NCBI RefSeq assembly: GCF_036884655.1
Contig: NC_088327.1
Coordinates: forward strand, 12,203,001 to 12,267,000
From: Musa acuminata AAA Group
Taxonomy: Eukaryota; Streptophyta; Magnoliopsida; Zingiberales; Musaceae
Length of the DNA stretch: 64,000 bases
Reading direction: 5' to 3'
The notes below the pieces were generated by a model that was not told where the DNA came from, did not search any database, and saw only the letters and a program-made list of their open reading frames with translations. Positions 11,590 through 25,793 of the stretch are shown here, piece by piece (position 1 is the first letter of the stretch; every line of letters begins with the position of its first letter). The position numbers and the translations under genes are program-made.

Positions 11590-14500
11590 CTACTTGTTGT
11601 AGAGGTAAAAAATGGTGACTACGAAAAATCCCACCATCTGTCAGAAATAAAGAAAAAAAAATTTATATGTGAGGCATACTTGCCATTTTCTACAATAGTT
11701 TCTTATACATCATACATGCATAAGATAAAAACTCTGGAATGGGACATAAAATACGCAATGCCATGTATCGAAAAAGTCATTTTTGCTAGCTGTGTTGTTA
11801 GCATTATTGTTCTGATTTGCTAAAAAGCAAAACAAAGAGTTACATAGGGAACTCACAGTTGAGAATGATGCTCCGTAGTATGGAAAAGCAGTTGTTATGA
11901 ATCTCTCATACTCATTGTGCCGGAAAGGTTGGACAGGTATCTGCAAAAGAACAGTTTAAATTTGATTAGGTCTGTTTATCTATATTGGGAACAAAATATA
12001 ATTAAATTTATCTACAAGCCTGATGTGGCTCTAGTAGCTTTTGCTCTCCACATAGCCCTACCCCTTATCAAAATATAATTAAATTTATCATAAAAAAACT
12101 TTTCCTCTCCACATAGCCTTACCCCTTATCAGAATAGTTAAAAAGTAAGTTCTGCAGGAACTGAATGACCCTATCAATAAAAAACCTAGCTGACAAAAGT
12201 CTGTGTTTGTTTACAGTGTTTCAAAACAAATTCCTGTTCACAAGTGCACAAGTGATCTAACTAGTTCATAGTCTAGTCCATCTGCCAATCAGAGCCACTA
12301 TTTGCCATGGTACTGATCACAATCTTTGGGTCATTTAACCAAGTTATGTTTCTGATGCATAGGGAAAAGAGCTATAATCAATGCAGTGATTATACCACTG
12401 AATATAAAAGTAACCACAATGTGACCCAAATCCAGTATCAGTGTAGAAAAGCACAACGTGACCCAAATCCAGACTCTCCAGTATCAGTGTAAAAAACTAC
12501 CGACTCTGAAGAAATCACACACATGTTTTGAAAGTGATAGGCTTGTGTATCCAAGCTTTTGGTAATCCAGTAAGAAACTACCAACTACGGAGACATCACA
12601 CACCTATTTTGAAAGTGATAGGCTTGTGTATCCAAGCTTTTGGTAATCCAGCTTAAACTGGAATACACCATAGACATCAGGAACCTTGAATGAAGTTGAA
12701 TATAAGCCCTGCAACAAGAACCACAAGGATTTAGGAAACTGAAGTATTTACTGTCTGCAAGATATTTGAAGATCACAATTAGACAAATTTGAAACTGAAA
12801 TGTACCTTCTGGTCAGTGGACAAGGTTTTCAATACATAGGGGCTCATCATATAAAACTGAACTTGCACATCATCTGCTAGGTATGGTTCCCAGCTTGAAC
12901 CAGACCATTCATAGATTTCAACAGAATATTCCTTCACCAAAATTTCATTTAGAAAAAATACGCAAGCAACAACCTGTTTATTATTCCCTATATTCATGCT
13001 CAGAACACCAACATTTGTGGCTACAAAACAATTACCAAATCATCATTAATCCGGTACATAGATGGCTCACTTGTTTCTCCAACTTTGTGATGGTGCAAAT
13101 TAACAGCCTGCATATATACAGTAGTTGGCAATGAATGCTAACAATCTTAAATAAAAATAATTGCATTTCCATAACAATATTTAATAAAATCACATCAACT
13201 TTCCAACTACATGTTGATTTCATTCAGCAAATTACGAGTGAAAATCTGTGGACGGTGATTAACTACGTTTCTAAAATCCTTCACCTTGAGATGGCCCCTT
13301 TCGTGGAAGACCCATTTGCTAATCTCTGTGACAAATTGTTCATTGCCAGACTTCTCATGCCTGCGACAGCAAGGCAAAGTTCCCCTTAGACAGTTTCTTA
13401 AATGTTTAAAACTACCTTTGCAGCCAATTGATCCAACATTTTTCAAAATTCTCAGAAAGAAAACTTGCCAATCTATATAGAAAATTTACACAAGAAGGAC
13501 CACATCTATCTAATGTTGCAATAAACATGGAAGAGGATCATCATGATCACATGTCCACAGTCAGAAGTGGAGTCAGGTGTGGAGAAAAACTATATGAAGG
13601 GAAGCTATGTGAAAAGTTTCGACAGGTTTTCCTCACAATAGAATGATGTTGAATAAATAGTCAACAAATAGTTGTTTGAAATTTATGACTTCAAAGGAGA
13701 AAGTGTAATGAGAGAGAAAGAGAGAGTTTCTTTTCCTCTTGACAGTATAACTATGACAGTGAGCAAATGACCAAACATTTTCAATAATAATGTTCTTTAG
13801 ATAAGAAAGCCAGCAAAGGTTTTCATATACAAGTCTAAGTTAAATTGGAATTAGTTTAGTAACAAAACAGATAAGGAGTTGTACAAATAAAGAACACTTA
13901 CTTGATAGAGCTTCCAGCTTGCTGCACACGAGATTTAAAAAAGCTGATGCAACCAACATTAATTTGTTAGAATAAATTATAAGAACATTAGAACTAAGAG
14001 ACAGTGATTTACCGATTGCTGAACATATCTAAAGAATCAGTGATCAAAACACAAGCATTAGTTCTTGCCTGCGGATCAAATAAAAAAGGTGAGCAGAGAT
14101 TAAATTAATCTCTCAAATAATAACAATATGTAAAATATATATTTTTGATTAAATTGCTAAAGAAATTAATGCATAAGATATAATAAAGTGAGAATCAAGC
14201 ATTAGATATTTGAAGCTGAAACATTTTTCGACTGAATGACAGCTTTTGGTGGTTGTGGTTCCTACCTCATGCATTGAGTTAGTTGTGTTGGATATATTCC
14301 TAATTGTACTTAACATTGAAATACAAGTTCATAGATCTGCTGCCAGAGAAATCTTTTTCTATGTTGTTGTTTAGAGGAGTTCTAATTAACAAAAGCAGGG
14401 GAGAAGTTACAGAGAATTTAGTAGCATTAAGGATATTTGCTGTTATTTCCCCAGAACAAAATAAACCTCAAAGGTCTACTGTAGAACTGGTAGTGGTTTA

Positions 14501-17500
14501 TGGAAACATCCCAGTTTACTTCTTTAGAGTTTAGGCAGAAAATGTGACATTGGTGCTCCAAAATGCAGTTTATGTTGACACATAACACATGGCCAGAGGC
14601 AATCATGACTTTGCAACACAAAAACCAGTCAATTTTTTGAAGTTGTCTGACTTCACAATAACAATATTTGGCAGTGGTATTAATATACAATTGACTGCCA
14701 AATATGTACCAATTTCAGTAACTGCACAAGATCCTTCTTCTCATTACTTATTTTCAGTAAGAGTACCAATTTCCTAAGCCTCTTACCTTTTTCTTGTGAC
14801 TTATTACATATGTCTTTATACAAGTATAACAGCATTCCATTCAAAAATAAATTCTGAAATCTGATAATAGCATTATTTATTATTTATTATTTAAAATTTC
14901 AATTCATCCCTAAATCCAAACTGAATTATACATTATTAACAAATTTTCTAACTATTTATATCTGAACAAAATATGTAGCTGCATACTGTGTATACTACGT
15001 GTAGTTTTTTCCTGCTTCAACACTGTAGCTCTTTCCAAATCATTGGGGCAATACCTTTCCGTTCATCCAAAACTACAGAAGCTTTGAATATACTGCTAGA
15101 AATCACATGAACCTAGGTTACTATAACTACAAAATATACTGGCATAGATTGGAGAAAATTTTGCTTCCAAAAAACTTAGATGAGAAAGAATGAATATAGT
15201 GAAAAAATATGACACCTAAATCTGTGAAAGTGATATAACATAATAGTTCAGTTACTCAGTATGCCATAGTTAGAGGACAAGTAATACATCAGTTAACAAT
15301 AAACTGAAGCACATTACTACCTGCACTATAGAAACTAATGATATTGCAGATCCTGTAAGTGAGGAAGGCCATGAAAGCTTTGCCGATGGATTTGCAGAAT
15401 ATGCAGCAGGAGAGGCAGAAAGAACTTTCAACACCTGGAGCATACTTTCTGGCTCAGTAAATGGTAATTGCTATTAACAAGGTAAACTGACAAATAAAAC
15501 CAGTGATATACTAAAGTCATTGAACTGGAAACAGCAAAAGAAAATAGGAAGATTTTACCAAGCTATTAGCAGCATGTAGTGAGTGGCCAATGCCTCAGAA
15601 GAGAACAGGACCCTGTGCAATAAAAAGTGTCAGAGACAGAGAACATAGTGAAGAATAATGATGTTAAGTAATTAAAAAAGAAGAGGCCAGCTGGTCATTG
15701 ATTAATAATGGGCAATAAGCTATATTACGCACTATTTTATTGTCTTAGAGCATCTTACAAAGCAAACACATCATTATATCATCCACCATCACAAAAGAAA
15801 TTATACCACAGGCTCAAGAGGAAATCTGAAGATGGACCACCAGCTAGAAAGCAAACTTCACCGAGGAACTTCATTGGACTGCATGGAATTTCATAATGCA
15901 TTTTGCCATCTGCATATCTTAACTGAGCCTTCCCATGAGGCTTGAGGAGAAAAAAGACCTATTAATGCACCATGTTGACTTAGTGTAATCTGATAGTACG
16001 CTAGTAGCTTTAAACTTCTTTGTATTATCTCATGAGTTTTACTATAATTTCTTATTGTAAACTTCTTCATCCCTCAAAAAAGATTCCTCCTACCAGCAAA
16101 AACATACCATATGATGACCATCCAAATCTTTCTATGCCTTCGGTGGGCACTGACCATCAGGTCCTACCCAAAAATCCCAAGGACAAGCATCTAACATGGA
16201 TTTGTAGATGTACATGTGGAGACTGGGGAATACATCAGAAACATGGTTTTGAATTTAGGATCATGGTTCAGGGTTGAGGGTTTAGGCATCTAACATATTC
16301 TTTTGCTGAATTGTTGGGTATATGTTGAACTAAATCAGAAACAATTGTGCTAAATGTTTGGTAAGCACAGAACTAAAACATGTTCACATATTTTGGAAAA
16401 GGTCTGCAAACAAGAGATCCAATTTGCCAATCTAATTTCTCTTCACCATCTTGTTGGACATAGACCAAAAAAACACCAATATCCAAACTTTCTCAACAGA
16501 GCAAATATTTTGTTTTTATAAATTTTTATAGTAGACAGCTTCTAGTACTAAAATGTTGGAATCTTATACAAGTACTTTCTGAAAGTAATAAAAAAAAAAG
16601 ACTATCAAACATGTGTTTCACTAGTATTATACTTTTTACTTTTTACTAGTACAAAAACACAAAAGATAAGCAATGTTGCTGGGCACCATAATTTTTTTTT
16701 GTATGTGGACTTGATTATTGAGTTATTTCTATGATGGATTCCAGAAGAATGATATTTGACTTGAATTTTCTTTGATTTTTTTTTAACCATATATTGCTCA
16801 TGCTTGTTCTTGTAGTTTGAATCATGTACTGTGATCACAGGGACAAAACATCATCATAAGTCCAGATGAGGTGCACCTATGCATCTGGAGCACAATGGTT
16901 AAGGTGAGATATTTGTATTGTGATACCAAAATAATATATTAGACAAATTAAGATCTCAATAGCAACAACTGCATCGACTAATGCTTAATGTTTCAAACTT
17001 TGAACGGCGAAAAGAGGGCTAAAGTAATTTATCAAGGTGCACAGATTTGGATAATACAGATAGAGAAGGATACGGAAAAAAAAGTATAGCAGGAAATTTA
17101 TTTAATCACTTATAAAATATATCTAAAGAGGATTGTCAAATGTGACTGGGGATTTAATTTGAGGTACTCACAGGAAACAAAATGAAAAAATTGTGACAAA
17201 AGATTTTAATAAGCATGCTATAAAAGCCTTAAGATTTAAATAGAACAAACAGAAGGTGCATTCCAAAGTTACTAACAAAAGGTGATGAAATGCAGCCTTT
17301 TATGTAGCCCTCTTATCAGTGTTGTGTGCCTAATCACCAAAAACAAATGAAACGCTTCCGAGATCTTAGTATCATTTAGTCAAGAAGTCAAGATATATTG
17401 CTTCCTTTTCATCATCTAAAACTGAAAACAGAATGTCCAAATACCCACACAAGGAGAGAAACAAACTATTTTACCTCGATCATCCTGTCACCCAGAATCA

Positions 17501-18221
17501 CATCGGACTTGATGAAATCATCAGAAGAAATCAACGTATGGTCACCTTCTGTCTCAGAGACTGCATAGCTAGTGTGATCAATAACCATGGCAGTGGCGTC
17601 CTGAACAGAAATCAAGATATAGATGACCAAACAAAATAAATCAAACAAAAAGAAGTACCTCATGTTCATGTGTGTGTCAACTTGCCTCATCGAAATCGAC
17701 CCCACAGTCGGTCGCGATCTCCCGCATCAAGTCGGAAGCAGAGGCGTCTGCCGCCAAAATCAAATCATGCCCCGCGTCAACGAAATCCAGAACCGCCGCT
17801 AGGTCCAGCGATCCACCAAAACCTACACAGATTTCAAAAATTTTAGGCAATTCGCCTCGCATCTGATGCCAAAGATGAAGAAAAATTGTAGTGCTTGACC
17901 AAAAATCAAACAGAGTGAGGGTTATTTACGTTGGACGGACGGTGAGAAGAGGATGAGGCCGTCGTAGAGGTACTGCCCGTACCGGCGGAGCGCGCGAGAG
18001 ACGGGTCATCGGCGAGCTTGAAGTCGAGCCCGTACCCTCGGGACCGGAGGGAGGAGAAGAATCGGGAGTGGGAGGACCGGACAGCAAGGTCGTCGACCAG
18101 GACGAGGAGCCGCCGATCTGTAAGACGGTCAGCGGAGAAGGCGTCGCAAGGAAGGCAGAGTCTGGAGGCCAAGAGGACGAGGACGATGGCAGAGAGGGGG
18201 GGCGGGGTAAAGCTTCGCCAT
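11590..18221 (-). pseudogene. OST48: OST48 (DDOST/WBP1 subunit of oligosaccharyltransferase), 13-exon copy with disabling lesions
   Basis: OST48 is an ER-membrane subunit of the complex that transfers the N-glycan to nascent proteins. Exons by splice signal (minus): 18221-17930, 17822-17686, 17600-17475, 15612-15559, 15434-15321, 14068-14013, 13943-13902, 13360-13285, 13107-13036, 12931-12806, 12708-12604, 11940-11857, 11637-11590. The order matches the family end to end, for example [76 protein letters not shown], and the C-terminal FRHNEYERF plus a last membrane helix. Lesions: an extra C in a seven-C run (18201-18195) puts the ATG at 18221 out of frame with the conserved body. A two-base gain in GCGCGC (about 17991-17996) shifts the frame again. 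An in-frame TGA at 15597-15595 replaces the Arg of LFRGIGH. A TAG at 12606-12604 replaces the last codon of exon 11. Intron 2 has a GC donor. All other splice sites look usable, so decay is recent or partly assembly error. Confidence 0.85.
12494..12651. repeat. 81-bp tandem duplication spanning the exon 11 / intron 11 border of the OST48 copy
   Basis: Copy 1 (12494-12570) and copy 2 (12575-12651) share the 3' end of exon 11 and the following donor region, offset 81 bp. Copy 2 is the one joined to the rest of exon 11 and ends in TAG|GTGTG; copy 1 has CATGTGTG at the same place. Just upstream on the plus strand, a 15-bp unit beginning GTGACCC also occurs twice (about 12420 and 12460). Confidence 0.85.
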
Positions 18222-19935
18222 TGCCGCCGGCTGCCGCTAGGGTTCTGCGGAGGCGACGGCAAACAGAAGACTCACCAAAAACCGGTCGTCGGTTACGAAC
18301 CGGACGGCTCAGAAATCGGCTGGTTTCTTTCAAACAGCAAACATCAATTGACGCGACTGAGGTGTACGGCCGTGATACGCCGTCTATCGCTATCAGGGTA
18401 TTGATGTATATATGCAGCTTCTGCAGGGATATATTTGGTAAACTAAAATTTAGATATATGCAATTTTGCTTATTTGATGAAAGAAATTTCACTTATGAAA
18501 GCAACTCATAATCCTTAATAAAATTTCAATTCTGATACCAAAACAACCCCCTTTTTGGATTTTTTTTTTCTAGAGGTATGTGTTTTTTTATATTTTTAAT
18601 CCATATTTATTTTTACTATATTCAAATATAAAGCGAATTAATTTCTCAATTATAATATATTTCAAAATAAACTTAAAAAATATTTTTAATTATTTAAAAT
18701 TTATTCAAAAACATTGTAATAAAAATAAAATTCAAAAAGTTATTATTGTTTCTAAAAGCACTTATTATATGAGTTGATTTCTATTGAATTTTGAGTTAAT
18801 TTATATATATTTAAATATTTTTAAATAGACTTCTAATGCTTTCATAAGCTTTCTAAAAACTCAAAATATGTAACATGTAAATCTTATTATATAAGATTAT
18901 ATCAATTCATCCTATGAACCAATTATTTTATGGAGGAATATTTCAAAAATTATGAGGAATAAAGGATTTTTTTTTTTTTGAAAACATGAAGAGAGGCACT
19001 GTCTTGTAAAAAAGTAATAAAACAAAAAAAAAACTTTTGTGAAAACTTCATCCAATTGAATATGTGAAGAAATTAAACTTTTTTTAACCAATTCTGTCCC
19101 CATATCAATTATAAATTCCAATTATCAACTAAAGATCTATTTGAATGTATTGGTTGTGGCATCAGTTTCCACTCCCTAAATCTGTAGCATTTCTTCTTCT
19201 CTTCTACCTGACAAGCATAAGCAGAGCAGACCAACAATCATAAAAAGGAAGACTGTGATTGATCTTCATGTTGACTTATTTGGAAGGAAGATGTTAGATT
19301 GCGCCACAATAATGATGCTAAAAGGGAGAATTGAAGCCAGTTGATGCTCCACATGTTTCTGCAAATGCCTCCGTTGTAATCCTCTCATGCAACAATAATT
19401 TTGTGCTAATCCATGGAAGAACTCCGAATAATTTCGTGCAACTCAGTGACTCCATACAGTTCTTCAGATGCCTCGGTTTGATCTTCTCATCCAACAACGA
19501 ACAGACCTCCATTAATGGCCTCCGGAGCATCGACTAATCTTTTTCCTTTTGTGGGGGAATCGACCGGTTTAACGTTCTTCCAACCTGGGTAAAACGAAGA
19601 GAAATCTAAGTTCTCTCGAAAGAAGCGTTTGAGAGAGCAGCTGAGTAGTCCGTGTCGATCTGTTTAATCTCCTTGCAATAAAAGAAGACCGCAGTTTTTC
19701 TTTCTCGTGAGCGGTCTCAGCAGACTCATGCGTCCGAGGAGAGAGAGAAGGAGAAGAGGCTGACCGTTTCGCCAAGTTCCTGCACTCGTCTCGCACCAAG
19801 GAACGTTGCATGGCCAAAAAGAAGGATTTTGGGAGGTGAAATGGAGAGGGAGGGGCTTGAACAGAGGGTGAAGGAGGGAAAGGTGCAATTTTGAGGCCGG
19901 GTGGTGGGTGGGGAGGGGGAGAGGAGAGGAGAGGG
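18222..19935. other. Spacer between two decayed gene copies
   Basis: The first 200 bp are GC-rich and would be the OST48 5'UTR and promoter. From 18540 to 19140 the sequence is very AT-rich and featureless. A minus-strand open frame at 19318-19530 has protein-like composition, but I recognise no family and it has no supporting exon neighbours. From 19560 the sequence is leader-like, upstream of the BZR1 remnant. Confidence 0.45.
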
Positions 19936-21098
<1,163 letters not shown>

Positions 21099-24000
21099 AA
21101 TATCTCAGGTGTTTGTTCTCTGTGATTCCTGGTTTCATCCTCATGCACTGAATGCTAAGTCTGCTGAGTTATCGATATTTAGTTCACTTGCAAGAATTAC
21201 TGAATTATGATGCATCGATACCGATTCTTTCGTTGCTTCGATCATGGTGTTCTGAATCAGTGGCAATTGCCGATGAGTCAAAAATCAGTGGCAATTGCCA
21301 TTGATAAACCTTCGGAGTCGCAAGAAATCGCAAAATGATGTCGCGATCGTATCGTATCTTAGTTGCTTCAAGTGGAGATGTGCCAGTGCAGGATGTGAAA
21401 CTTGAGGAAGCTACACTTGTGATATCAATGTGCCAAAAACTGTAAACAAGATTGATTTCTTTATGGATCTAATCTCGATTACATCACATAATACATGAAT
21501 GCTAGTCTTATCTTCTTCGTGGAAAGTTACATATTTCATTGCCTCAGATAAGCTTGCATTTGCTAATGTGAGTTCAGCTAGTAATGCTGTGAGTGGCTTC
21601 TTGAAAATGAGGCTGTTTGTGATTGTAAATGGTTCCAAAAGTTTTGATACTTCAACACCAGATTGAGAACTGCTTGTGATTGATGCAACTTTCTTTTTTG
21701 TTTCATTAGATTTAGCAGTTTTAGAAAGCTGTGAAGGAAGTTGTAATTAGAAATGGTTTCCTCTGTTTCTGATCAATCCCGAAGCTTTTGTGGATGTCTG
21801 CATCAACAGGTAAGGCCTGCTTCAAGTGCACAATGTAGAATGGTGCTGAAGAGTCTTAATGATCATGACATGAAAAATCAATGTAAGAAACATATAGCTG
21901 AGATGGAAGCCGCAAGTCCACTTCATCGTCCATTTCAGTGTACCCCCTGTCATCTCAACAAGTTAATACCTTCACAAAGCTCAGCAATTTGCAGTGCCAT
22001 GGTGATCACTTTGGCAGTCCAGCTTCGAGAGAGGGGTCAAATGAAACAGTATCCTTTTTCTCATGATGATCCAAAATGAGACTTGTACTCTTCTTAGGAA
22101 AGAGAATTTACGATGGAAGCACATTCGAATGCTTCACTTCCCCCCATGACAGCCATTTACAGGTTGGTAGCAAACACGTCTCAGCTATCTGCTTCGCATT
22201 GAAATGGTCAGTTCTGATGCTATCCTTGACAGTGTCAGCAGTAGAATTTCTTGGAATGCAAGCAGCTGAAAGTTTGCTGCATGCAGTACCTGTTTAGAAG
22301 TAGAAATCACACTACTTGTTTCTCAAGGCGTGTCGACTTCAAACACATCTGTGAAAGCAAGCTCTCGGAACTGAGATGTGACCGAGAAGAACCCGATTCT
22401 TAGGGAAAGAAGACAGCAGCAGCAGCAGCAGCAGCGCACCATCCATTTGTCCTTGTGTTGACATGGCCATAAGAAAAAGGCCAAGCGCGGCAACTGCAGC
22501 TCCGATTAAACTACTCCTCCCCACAAAACCACGGAAGTGACAGCTTGGAATCTGTGCAAAGCCTCCGACGCAAATGAGATCAGCTGATGGCCACGTTTCG
22601 ATCCCACAATCCATGATCACCATTCTTAATGCTTCTCTCATCGTGATTAAGCATAGAATCCATCACCTGTTCATTAATTTATCCCTCCCATGGCCTCGAC
22701 TTTGCTGCTAAGAATCTGCAGTAACAATAAAAAGGACACACTCTCTCTCCCTCTTTATCTCTCTACTTTGTGTGCGTTCCATGGTCCCCAACCAGCAAGC
22801 TCACCTTGCCTTGGTGATGGAGGTGGAGTTAGGGTTTAGGTGCAATCAGACAATGTAATCAAACACCTAAATCGGTTCTCCTCGACTTTGGCACCGATCC
22901 TCATCCCTAAAAAGTGGCATAAATCATGGCACAATTGGAGGAACTCCAAGAAAAAAATGAATGATCATGATAAACCTTAAGATAAAAACATGTAAATATA
23001 TGGATTTGATTACCAACAAGATATACTGGTGGTTAATTGTGTGTGTTTCCCGAGGAGCATGGGTTTTGTTTAGGATAAAGAATCGAGCAACTTGATCATG
23101 ATGCTTGCAGGGGTAGGATTAGGTGCACTGATTGCTTTTGTTGGTAGCCATTGATGTGGTAATAAAGTTTGGACTTTGTGATTTGGTGGGTCATTATTCA
23201 ATGTTTGATGCTTACTTTGGCATGGCATCCCAAAGTTGGAAATTGGGAAACAGTGACTACAAATGTCTGGGATAAGCATAACAAGCTTTGTTTAAGGACT
23301 TAACCCTCGGCAAAAATGAGGTGTTTGGGCTTTGCATGTGAAAGGGAATCCAATACAAAAAGCATCATGATATTATTATACACAGCTACAATTCCTTCAC
23401 ACTCAATCTATCTTCTTCTTCTCTCTCTCAACACCAATGGCTCATCTTCTTGGAGCATGAAACTACTGTTCTCCATTCTGACCAGGAGCGTAGGTTACGT
23501 CCAGGCTCGAATGTAGTGAACAAGGAAAACGGGTATCACTCTTGCATCAACCAATCAATAGATGGAGTTCTTCCAACAACATCATGAAGACAACTCGAGG
23601 GAAGTGTCCTCGAAGCTCCATCTTGGTCTCGCCCACTGACTGCATGCATGAGGGGGACGCACACATGAGCAGTGCTTCATCGTGTCAGTCCACAAGGCAA
23701 AGAATGTGATGTAGAGGCCAACGGTGGGTTGACACATTGCCGCCTCCACCAACACCATTGCACCGATCGCTGCGACTTTTCTCCACCCGCAACATGGGGA
23801 GGCCACCACCAACACCCTTTTCATGGCATCGTCATCTTCTGATCCTTCGGGACCATCAAATCCAAGTCAAGAACAGTACCCAGCGTGTCGACCAATCCCA
23901 CACCCTGGCTCATGCCCACACCATCAGCAACCACAAGAAAACAAAGGAAGAGCTGCAGTTGTACATTGCTTAGTCCCCCGTAGAGTAAAGCGAAAACATC

Positions 24001-24568
24001 AATAAACGTGGCCAGCTGAAGTCCATATGAAGCAAGAGACAAGCATTTCCAAGGTTGCACGAAGCCAGCCCAGCAAAGGCAAAGGTTGTATTAGGTTGAG
24101 AGGATAAGAACTGCTCAAGGAGGCAGTGCTCGAAGTGGCAGAAAGGCAGAATGCCATGGAAAGTGTGTGGAGATATTAGGCTAAGAGGATAAGAATTGCT
24201 CGAAGTGGCAGAGCAGGGAAAGACAACAGCAAATAATGGTGGCTCGAGATAATAGATTTTAGAGGATAACAAGTTCAAAGAATGACGATGCAGGGAAGGA
24301 ATTCAAAGGACGGTGACCAGAAATAAAATGTGAAGAGGATAAGAACTACTGAGAGAGGGAAAAGGGTACAGCCAACCTTCCCAGCTTTCCAGTCTCCTTT
24401 CTTGCGTTCGGTGCTGCCTTGTCTCGATTCATTGCATGGAATCTACGTGCAGACTATTCTGCGCAATACACATGCCATGCGACGCCTCACGTAAGCTTTC
24501 CTACGTAATGTGACGCTGCTTCATCCTCCATGAGCCCCAACGAATCTCACCATCATCGAAGTCACAGT
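21099..24568. other. Gene-poor stretch before the retrotransposon nest
   Basis: No gene is recognised. There are short motif-free frames on both strands and a CAG/CTG run near 22415-22436. A minus-strand frame at 23582-23824 has a hydrophobic stretch (VAAIGAMVLVEAAMC) and Cys residues that vaguely recall small plant membrane proteins, and another is at 22339-22641. Neither can be assigned. Confidence 0.45.
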
Positions 24569-25262
24569 TCATAAGACATATTTTGGATCCAAGATACATC
24601 ACAACTGATGTCACATGTCAAGTCAAAATCCATACCAAAATGCTGTTTCACCCGCATACCACCACACCAACCCGAGAATCAGCAAGGGAAAAAACCCAAC
24701 ACGTCAAGTCAGAATCCGTACCAAGACGTTGTTCCACATGTTCCATCTCGGGATCCTGGGGCGACGCTGTCTGACATCGCTCCGTGCATCCCAAGACAGT
24801 GGCCGGTCAGAAGTATCGTCTCAACTCTCGAAGATCAGGGGCCACGCCGAACCCGCGTGCAACCTACCCTCGTACAATAGTATAAAAGCCCATGGCCGGC
24901 ATCTGGCCAAGGGGAGGCAGAAAAAACAATCTCAACCCACAACTGACTTGCTCGTCGGAGGGGCCAAAGTTGGGAATCACGTGACAAAGGCCTTTTTTAC
25001 AGGCAAGCGGCTACCCACGAGCCACGAGCGCCTTGACCCGGGAATCGACATTCAGTGAATGAGGCCGAGCTGTCAACTAGCCCAGGAACAGAGGGACGTT
25101 GCTCGACCCAAACGATGCCCAAATCAAGAAACGCTGATCAACACCCCGTTGCGAAGGCCCGACTTACCTCGGCATCCAGCTCAGCCGACAAAGAACACCC
25201 GACATCGACCCGTAGACCAAGCCGTGTTGACTCAACAGCCATGGCGCATTTGTTCTCCAATA
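24569..25262 (+). repeat. Element A left LTR (694 bp)
   Basis: It aligns along its length with 34735-35469 with many transitions. The start is TC instead of TG and the end TA instead of CA, both consistent with point mutation of the canonical ends. A TATA-like box (AGTATAAAAG) lies near 24878. The LTR contains an internal imperfect duplication of about 85 bp (units starting near 24618 and 24700, each with a block like GTCAGAATCCGTACCA). Confidence 0.85.
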
Positions 25263-25266
25263 TCTT

Positions 25267-25283
25267 TGGCGCTAGAAGGAGGG
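25267..25283 (+). other. Primer binding site of element A
   Basis: TGGCGCTAGAAGGAGGG starts four bases after the left LTR end. The same motif sits at the equivalent place in element C (59273). The TGG start complements a tRNA CCA end. I do not assign the tRNA. Confidence 0.75.
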
Positions 25284-25285
25284 CC

Positions 25286-25793
25286 ATGTCACAGGAGCAT
25301 CTCACAGGAGCTCTCCCCGAAGGAGAACCACCGACCGATCACCCCTCTGTCGGGCCCAGAGATCAGTCCCTCCCCACCCCCAGAGACGAGGGGATCCCGG
25401 CCTCAACGCTAGATCGTTACTGATGCCCGTTCAATGACTCGGGGTTGTCGCCCCCCGAACATGCCACAGGACCCTCGGCCATATTGCCCGAGGCATTCCT
25501 CAGTCTGACCAAGCAAGTGCAAGCAATGGTAGGGATGATGCAGACGCTCGTTCCACTCATTCCTCGGATCGTGTGGCTAGCAGTTCCCGCGACTGACCCG
25601 ACCCAGCAAAGGTCGAGCAGAGAGCAGGTCGGGACGGGAGAAGCCCGAGACCAAATGACAGACCCGAGAGATCCGCCCGAGCAGAACATACCTGCACCCT
25701 ATCGAATCACACCGCCTCGCTCGGACCCCGACACCATATTGTCCGACTCGGCGGACGACTCGTTCAGGGTCCAATTGACCCGGGTCAACCAAC
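25286..25793 (+). pseudogene. Element A gag, N-terminal part
   Basis: From the ATG at 25286 (MSQEHLTGALPEGEPP) the frame runs to a TGA within RY-stop-CPFNDSGLSPP, where element C has a Trp. It then continues in the same frame to 25793 through SLTKQVQAMVGMMQTLVP and FRVQLTRVNQ. It is interrupted exactly at 25794 by element B. It parallels the gag N-terminal region of element C ([28 protein letters not shown]). Confidence 0.8.

Noticed and set aside
17906..18262. OST48 exon 1 as an intact ORF starting at 18262
   Set aside because: The codon at 18262 is TTG, not ATG, and an in-frame TGA lies just upstream. The real ATG at 18221 is in another frame.
23582..23824. Possible membrane protein exon on the minus strand
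   Set aside because: Only one hydrophobic stretch. I could not match the rest to any family or find neighbouring exons.
24615..25058. Plus-strand ORFs in the left LTR of element A
   Set aside because: They lie in LTR sequence upstream of the primer site and recur, altered, in the other LTR.
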